A stretch of DNA of 39,470 nucleotides from JBHIEE01 sp046760445 (GTDB lineage: Bacteria; Acidobacteriota; Aminicenantia; JdFR-78). Of the stretch, positions 34,512 through 39,470 are shown in pieces. The notes beneath the pieces are model-generated. The model saw only the letters and a program-made list of their open reading frames with translations. It did no database searches and was not told where the DNA came from. The number at the start of each line of letters is the position of its first letter. Within the stretch, counting starts at the first letter, position 1. Made by a program: the position numbers and the translations under genes. The DNA lies in the NCBI GenBank assembly GCA_046760445.1, contig JBHIEE010000010.1, positions 1 to 39,470 of the forward strand, written 5' to 3'.

Positions 34512-36035
34512 TTATTTCAATGGACCAATAACCTTTTCTACTTCCTCCAGAATTTCTCCTGACTTAACTACCTCTGTCAATTTATTAATATCATCATAGA
34601 GGGGTCGGTCCTCTTCCAGTCGATTAATATAGTTTCGAATAACATTGTAAGCTACCTGGGCTCCTTTACCTGACTTTAGAGGCTTTCTAAAATCAATCGC
34701 TTGAGCCCCAGCCATCAATTCAATAGCAATAACTGCTTGAGCATTATCTATAATTTGCTTAGTTTTAATAGCAGTAGTCATTCCCATACTAACAAAATCT
34801 TCCTGGTCAGCAGCAGCCGGGATTGAACCTGTGGCAGCTGGGTGGCTGAGCACCCTATTCTCACAGACCAATGCTCCAGCAGTATATTGGGATAGCATTA
34901 AACCAGAGAACATTCCTGCTCCTTTGGTTAAAAAGGCGGGAAGTCCCATACTCAAATTGGGATTCAGCAATCTGTTGAGCCTCCTTTCTGATAGAACTGC
35001 AACTGTGGTGACTGCAATTCCTAATAATTCCAAGGCAAAAGCCAGTGGTGTTCCTTGGAAATTGGCGCCAGTAAGAACTTCTTCATCCTCAGGGAAAAAT
35101 GTTGGATTATCAGCCGCACTATTCAGTTCTGTTTCAATCATATACCTAGCCCATTTAAGAGCATCTCTGGCTGCTCCTACTACCTGAGGGGTGCTGCGTA
35201 AACTGTACGCGTCCTGGACTTTTTTACCTTTTTGGGCCAACAACTCACTACCTTCGACAATTCGCCTGATATTTTCGCTGCATTCAATAGCTCCTGGATA
35301 ACCACGAACTTTATGAAGTCTTTCATCGTAAGCCTTCATATTAGCATTTAGCACCTCGAGGGTCATAGCTGCTGAGATTTCAGAGGTTTTTAACCAGCGC
35401 TCGGCATCATAAATCTGAAGAGTTCCCATCCCAGTAATTACATTAGAACCATTAATAGTTGCCAGTCCATCACGAGCTTCATAAACAATGGTAGGGATCC
35501 CAGCTCTGTCCATTGCCTCTTTACCAGACATTCTTTGTCCCTTATAAAAAGCTTCTCCTTCTCCTATTAGCACTAACGCCATTTGAGCCATAGGAGATAA
35601 GTCCCCGCAAGCTCCTACTGATCCCCTTTGACACATCACTGGAGTTACTCCTCGATTCAGCATTTCTTTCAAGGTTTCCACCACTATTGGTCTGACACCA
35701 GAGTGGCCATGACAGTGACAGTTAATTCTGCTGAGAATTGCTGCCCGCACAGCATCAATAGGAATTGGCTCTCCATAACCTGCTGCATGACTGTAAATTA
35801 AATATCTCTGATACTGCTCTACCTGCTCTTGGGTTAATATCACCTCTGATAGCTCGCCAATACCAGTGTTTACTCCATACATAATTTCTTTTTGTTTGAT
35901 TTTCCTTTCTAATAAATCCCGACATTTTTTAATTCTACTCATCGCATCAGGATGGATTTCAACCTTTTCATTATTTCGTGCTACTTGAACTACCTTTTCA
36001 ATAATAAGATTATGTCCATCAATAGTAATAGTCAT
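34512..36035 (-). CDS. hutH: Histidine ammonia-lyase-family MIO enzyme with Ala-Cys-Gly triad
   Basis: Predicted 507-residue member of the aromatic amino acid lyase/aminomutase family, which uses the 4-methylideneimidazole-5-one (MIO) cofactor. It has the inner loop YGVNTGIGEL, SHAAGYG, GHSGVRP and QEDFVSMG with the HAL-like glutamate, all at the expected places. The MIO-forming triad, however, reads Ala142-Cys143-Gly144 (GSVGACGDLSP) instead of Ala-Ser-Gly. Cys-to-MIO formation has been shown for engineered HAL, so activity is possible. The Asp-Phe in place of the usual Asp-His after QE suggests an altered substrate. A GGAGG site precedes the ATG, and the gene appears to be a single unit with its own promoter. 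Histidine, tyrosine or another amino acid could be the substrate. Confidence 0.88.
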   Translation of the reverse strand: MTITIDGHNLIIEKVVQVARNNEKVEIHPDAMSRIKKCRDLLERKIKQKEIMYGVNTGIGELSEVILTQEQVEQYQRYLIYSHAAGYGEPIPIDAVRAAILSRINCHCHGHSGVRPIVVETLKEMLNRGVTPVMCQRGSVGACGDLSPMAQMALVLIGEGEAFYKGQRMSGKEAMDRAGIPTIVYEARDGLATINGSNVITGMGTLQIYDAERWLKTSEISAAMTLEVLNANMKAYDERLHKVRGYPGAIECSENIRRIVEGSELLAQKGKKVQDAYSLRSTPQVVGAARDALKWARYMIETELNSAADNPTFFPEDEEVLTGANFQGTPLAFALELLGIAVTTVAVLSERRLNRLLNPNLSMGLPAFLTKGAGMFSGLMLSQYTAGALVCENRVLSHPAATGSIPAAADQEDFVSMGMTTAIKTKQIIDNAQAVIAIELMAGAQAIDFRKPLKSGKGAQVAYNVIRNYINRLEEDRPLYDDINKLTEVVKSGEILEEVEKVIGPLK

Positions 36036-36061
36036 ATTAATTCCTCCTTTTTGTGCTTTTT

Positions 36062-36090
36062 ATTATAAGATTAAATTGAAATTTATACAA
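36062..36090 (-). promoter_or_regulatory. Predicted hutH promoter
   Basis: Perfect TATAAT -10 (36067-36062) with TTGTAT as a weak -35 (36090-36085), 17 bases apart, upstream of a GGAGG site and the ATG at 36035. Confidence 0.5.
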
Positions 36091-36141
36091 AATATAGAGA
36101 TAAATCAAGTATTACTCATATGAATCTGACAAGTATTAAGT

Positions 36142-37587
36142 TTAAAAAATTCCAAGAGAAGATATTGCCTGATTGATCCAATAAAGAATATTACCTGGGA
36201 AAATGCCCAGTTGAAAAACTCCCAGGAGACAGATAAATAAAACTAAGAATAAAGGAGGATTCTCTATATCAATGATTGTCTCTTTGATTGGACTCTTCAT
36301 ATACATATAAACAACTATTCTCAGATAATAAAAAACAGAAATAAGACTGCCTATAATTCCAATCATAGTTAAGCTAATTAAATTATTTCTTACTGCTGAG
36401 CTGAAAATATAGAATTTGGCTAAAAAGCCAGCAGTAGGAGGAAAACCAGCCAAGGAAAATAGAAAGACAGCCAGTGTGCCTCCTAACCAGGGGTACTTGA
36501 ATCCAATCCCAGCATAGTCCTCCAGTTCTAAATATTCCTCTCCCTTTTTACTCATAGCAATAATCGCTGCAAAGGCACCAAGGTTCATAAATAAATAAGC
36601 AATTAAATAAAATAATAGACCTTGATTATCTTGAGAAAGAATGGCAATTAACATATAACCAGCATGAGCAATACTGGAATAAGCAAGAATTCTTTTTATG
36701 TTTTTTTGCCTGAGAGCAACTAAATTCCCGACAGTTATAGTTAAAAGAGCAATTATCCATAAAGCCAGGAAAATAGCTTTTTGGTTAATTCTTATAGGCC
36801 AAAACAAAGTAAAAATTCTGATAAAAACAGCAAAGCCTGCTGCTTTTGGACCTACAGAGAAAAAAGCAGCTACTGGAGTAGGTGATCCATGATAGACATC
36901 TGGTGTCCAGATATGAAAAGGTACTAAGGCAATCTTAAAGCAAAAGCCAATTATCAAGAGACCAAAACCAGTCAGTGCTAACAAGGAAAAATTACTGTTT
37001 ATGGTTAATGAGTGGACAATATTGGTTATCTGGGTGGAATTGGAAGCACCATAAAGCAGAGCCAGCCCATAAATTAAAAATGCACTGGCTAAACCACCCA
37101 AAAGAAAGTATTTTATTGCTGCCTCGGAGGAGCGCACATCTTCTCTTTTTATCCCAGCTAAGACATAACTTGAGATAGCTAATACTTCCAGCCCCAAAAG
37201 AATGACTAAAAGATCCATCGATGAGGTGATAATCATTATTCCGGACAGAGAAAGAAGTAATAAAGTGTAAAATTCTCCATAATTCATTTTTTGGAGAAGA
37301 ATATATTTCATAGAAGATAAAATGACTAAAGCAGTAGACACTAAAAAGAAAAAGAAAAAAAATAAAGAAAAATTATCGAGAATTAAGTCTTGCTTAAAGT
37401 AAGTCAGATTTTTATTCCAAACAGAGAAAGCTACTGCTCCAGATAGCATCAATCCTGCCAAAGAGATGAAGGCTAAATAATTTTTATCCTCTCTTTTCAA
37501 GAAAACATCAAGAAGAAGGACTAAAAGAGAAGTAATAATTATAATTGAGATAGGGACAATAGCGATTAGACTATTTTCGAGGCTCAT
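36142..37587 (-). CDS. nuoN: NADH:quinone oxidoreductase subunit N
   Basis: Predicted 481-residue membrane subunit of complex I, with about 14 hydrophobic helices. The central antiporter-like signature FKIALVPFHIWTPDVYHGSPTPVAAFFS lies near residues 215-245, and the earlier glutamate-containing LLGLEVLAISSYVLAG is also typical. The ATG overlaps the end of nuoM by 17 bases, so translation is coupled. It is the last nuo gene on this strand; hutH starts beyond a 106-base gap. Length is normal. Confidence 0.95.
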   Translation of the reverse strand: MSLENSLIAIVPISIIIITSLLVLLLDVFLKREDKNYLAFISLAGLMLSGAVAFSVWNKNLTYFKQDLILDNFSLFFFFFFLVSTALVILSSMKYILLQKMNYGEFYTLLLLSLSGIMIITSSMDLLVILLGLEVLAISSYVLAGIKREDVRSSEAAIKYFLLGGLASAFLIYGLALLYGASNSTQITNIVHSLTINSNFSLLALTGFGLLIIGFCFKIALVPFHIWTPDVYHGSPTPVAAFFSVGPKAAGFAVFIRIFTLFWPIRINQKAIFLALWIIALLTITVGNLVALRQKNIKRILAYSSIAHAGYMLIAILSQDNQGLLFYLIAYLFMNLGAFAAIIAMSKKGEEYLELEDYAGIGFKYPWLGGTLAVFLFSLAGFPPTAGFLAKFYIFSSAVRNNLISLTMIGIIGSLISVFYYLRIVVYMYMKSPIKETIIDIENPPLFLVLFICLLGVFQLGIFPGNILYWINQAISSLGIF

Positions 37588-39115
37588 TATTTTCTCCTCG
37601 AGGTAAAGAATAGGACAAACCAGTAAATGACTGTTCAGCTTTTTTAATTTGATTTAATAATTGATTAACCGAGTTATCCATTTTTCTTAAAAACATATTA
37701 GGAAAGATTCCCAGCCAAAAGATTAAAATAATGATTGGAAGGAGAATAATTATTTCTCTTAAATTTAAGTCCTTGAATTTTAAAAAATTTTTATTCTTAA
37801 TTGGCCCTTGCATTACTCTCTGGAACATCCAAAGAAGGTAAGCAGCAGAGAGAATAACTGTCGAAACTCCTAAAATAGCCCATAATTTATTGGCTTTAAA
37901 AACTCCAATCAAACATAATATTTCTCCAATAAAACCATTCAGCCCAGGAAGTCCGATAGAAGAGAGGATAACAATAATAAAAAAGGCTGAAAAGATAGGC
38001 ATCTGTTTGCTTACTCCTCCGAAATCTGAAATTAATCGAGTATGAGCTCTGTCATATAAAAGGCCAACAATTAAAAATAAAGCTCCTGTGCTTAATCCAT
38101 GATTTATCATCTGATAAATTGCTCCTTCGAGTGCTTCTGTATTTAATGCTAAAATAGCAAGCATGATTAAACCCAGATGGCTGACACTCGAGTAAGCAAC
38201 CAGAGATTTAATATCTTTCTGAATTAAAGCCATTAACCCACCATAAATAATACTTATAATGCTCAGCGCGACTAAAAGGGGAGTGAGCTTTATTAATGCT
38301 TCGGGGAAAAGAGGAAAGGCGAATCTTAAAAAGCCATAAATTCCCATCTTCAAGAGCACTCCAGCTAAAAGTACAGAACCTGCAGTGGGCGCTTCAACAT
38401 GAGCATCTGGCAGCCAGGTGTGAAAGGGAAAGAGAGGGATTTTAATGGCAAAAGATAAAGCAAAAGCTGAAAAAAGCCAGATCTGGAGTTTTTGATTTAA
38501 AATTAATTGATAGTAGTCAAAAATATTAAAGGAAAAGACTCCTGTTGCCCGGTAATAAACAGAATAAAGGACAAAAATTGCCACTAGCATCAAAAGACTA
38601 CCTAACATAGTATAAATCACGAATTTTATAGTGGCATAAATTCGCCGCTTCCCTCCCCAAATTCCAATCAGAAAGTACATTGGAATAAGCATTGCTTCCC
38701 AGAAAACATAAAATAAAAATAGGTTTAGAGCCAAAAAGACACCAATTATTCCTGTTTCAAGCATTAACATAAAAATCATATACTCCTTTACTTTTTCCTG
38801 AATGCTTCTCCAAGAAAAGATAATTGCTAAAGGCATTAGGAAAGTAGTCAGGAGCACCAGAAAGAGGCTGAGTCCATCAACTCCAAGATAATAGTTTATT
38901 CCATATCCTAGCCAGGATGATTTTTCAACAAACTGAGGTTGAGTGAAATTAGGAGTGAAATTGAAATACAGAAATAAAGAGGCAATGAAAGTTATTACGG
39001 TAAATAATAAAGCCAGATATCTGATTAGCTCTTTATTAGTTCGATTAATAAAAATTAGAATAATAGCTCCCATTAAAGGGAAAAAAGTTATAAAACTTAA
39101 TATTGGAAAGCTCAT
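37571..39115 (-). CDS. nuoM: NADH:quinone oxidoreductase subunit M
   Basis: Predicted 514-residue proton-pumping membrane subunit of complex I. It shows the conserved glutamate region FYVFWEAMLIPMYFLIGIWGG, the central loop PLFPFHTWLPDAHVEAPTAGSVLLAG, and the lysine-containing helix DIKSLVAYSSVSHLG. About 14 hydrophobic helices are present and length matches the family. A 116-base gap with a tandem repeat separates it from nuoL, while its end overlaps nuoN. The gene order L-M-N is the usual bacterial one. Confidence 0.96.
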   Translation of the reverse strand: MSFPILSFITFFPLMGAIILIFINRTNKELIRYLALLFTVITFIASLFLYFNFTPNFTQPQFVEKSSWLGYGINYYLGVDGLSLFLVLLTTFLMPLAIIFSWRSIQEKVKEYMIFMLMLETGIIGVFLALNLFLFYVFWEAMLIPMYFLIGIWGGKRRIYATIKFVIYTMLGSLLMLVAIFVLYSVYYRATGVFSFNIFDYYQLILNQKLQIWLFSAFALSFAIKIPLFPFHTWLPDAHVEAPTAGSVLLAGVLLKMGIYGFLRFAFPLFPEALIKLTPLLVALSIISIIYGGLMALIQKDIKSLVAYSSVSHLGLIMLAILALNTEALEGAIYQMINHGLSTGALFLIVGLLYDRAHTRLISDFGGVSKQMPIFSAFFIIVILSSIGLPGLNGFIGEILCLIGVFKANKLWAILGVSTVILSAAYLLWMFQRVMQGPIKNKNFLKFKDLNLREIIILLPIIILIFWLGIFPNMFLRKMDNSVNQLLNQIKKAEQSFTGLSYSLPRGENNEPRK

Positions 39116-39171
39116 CGTTTAACTCTCAATACTGCTAAATCCCAAAACCGTAATTCGATTACCAACTCCCT

Positions 39172-39232
39172 CCATCGTCCATCGCCCATCGTCCATCGCC
39201 CATCGTCCATCGCCCATCGTCCATCGCCCATC
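39172..39232. repeat. Tandem CCATCGT/CCATCGC repeat in the nuoL-nuoM gap
   Basis: A 14-base unit made of alternating CCATCGT and CCATCGC heptamers runs for about four copies. It directly touches the end of nuoL (stop at 39232-39234) and precedes the nuoM start. The repeats have no spacers, so it is not a CRISPR. Length variation here could alter the distance between the two genes. Confidence 0.9.
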
Positions 39233-39470
39233 TAAATTAATAAATATCCCAAAAATAATGCGGCTCCCACAAGAAATATCAAACCATAATCCTTAATCAA
39301 ACCAGTATGAAGATAACTCAGGAACTGCCCACCTAAATTAGTTAAAGAAGCTGATTGATTTACCGCACCATCAATTACTCTGAGGTCGAAATGATGATAA
39401 ATTAATTCAGAGCCTTTTAAAGTCGACTTAACAAACAAGGCATCATAAGCTTCGTCAACATAGTATTTAT
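39232..39470 (-). CDS. nuoL: NADH:quinone oxidoreductase subunit L, C-terminal part
   Basis: About 78 residues at the window's right edge. Reading continues past the apparent start to the end of the window (KYYVDEAYDALFVKS...), so the gene is truncated by the boundary, not by mutation. The sequence KYYVDEAYD...HHFDLRVIDGAVNQSA is the characteristic C-terminal region of NuoL, followed by a last hydrophobic helix. The start and the antiporter-like core lie outside the window. It is followed by nuoM after the tandem repeat gap. Confidence 0.9.
   Translation of the reverse strand, partial: KYYVDEAYDALFVKSTLKGSELIYHHFDLRVIDGAVNQSASLTNLGGQFLSYLHTGLIKDYGLIFLVGAALFLGYLLI

Noticed and set aside
39172..39232. 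Tandem repeat as a possible CRISPR array
   Set aside because: The unit is 7/14 bases with no unique spacers and no cas genes nearby.

Overview
The window is AT-rich by eye and densely coded. It carries outer-membrane-type machinery (a secretin, several lipoproteins with lipobox cysteines) together with an anaerobe-style metabolic set: pyruvate phosphate dikinase, biotin-dependent carboxylase subunits, carbamate kinase with ornithine carbamoyltransferase, a histidine-ammonia-lyase-type enzyme and a complex I block. This suggests a diderm, probably anaerobic bacterium. The many short palindromic and A/T-rich repeats between genes are the sort seen in environmental, uncultured lineages; I cannot name the phylum from the sequence alone. 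No rRNA, tRNA, CRISPR array or transposase gene was seen.

Layout. 1-3964 (+): an Ig/PKD surface lipoprotein, a PilP/GspC-like protein and a TPR-secretin-cohesin lipoprotein, probably the end of a type IV pilus or type II secretion cluster. 4078-7880 (-): fructose-6-phosphate aldolase/transaldolase, a propionyl/methylmalonyl-CoA carboxyltransferase and a biotin carboxylase. 8008-11781 (-): hslV-hslU followed by a fibronectin-III lipoprotein and an FAH-family enzyme. 12054-13934 (+): a DASS-type anion transporter and a Usp protein. 13943-17669 (-): ppdK then a PflX-like radical SAM protein. 18028-22555 (+): rnr, pgi and a SelB-like protein without a GTPase domain, joined by 4-base overlaps. 22678-28251 (-): a COG2403-type P-loop protein, arcC, a 260-base repeat element, argF and an unknown Lys/Glu-rich protein. 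28500-30170 (+): an accessory-looking segment with a structured leader, a small membrane protein flanked by inverted repeats and a decayed alpha/alpha-toroid gene. 30437-34451 (-): an unknown gene, polA, a YfcE-type phosphoesterase and a previously unlisted 51-codon basic ORF. 34512-36035 (-): hutH-like gene. 36142-39470 (-): nuoL (cut by the window edge), nuoM, nuoN.

The points most worth a second look are the GTPase-less SelB-like protein, the 51-residue basic protein behind the phosphoesterase, the cassette-like segment at 28.5-30.2 kb with its leader ORF and hairpins, the Ala-Cys-Gly MIO triad of the ammonia-lyase, the TPR-secretin-cohesin fusion, and several families of palindromic or inverted repeats, one of which has been absorbed in frame into a coding region.
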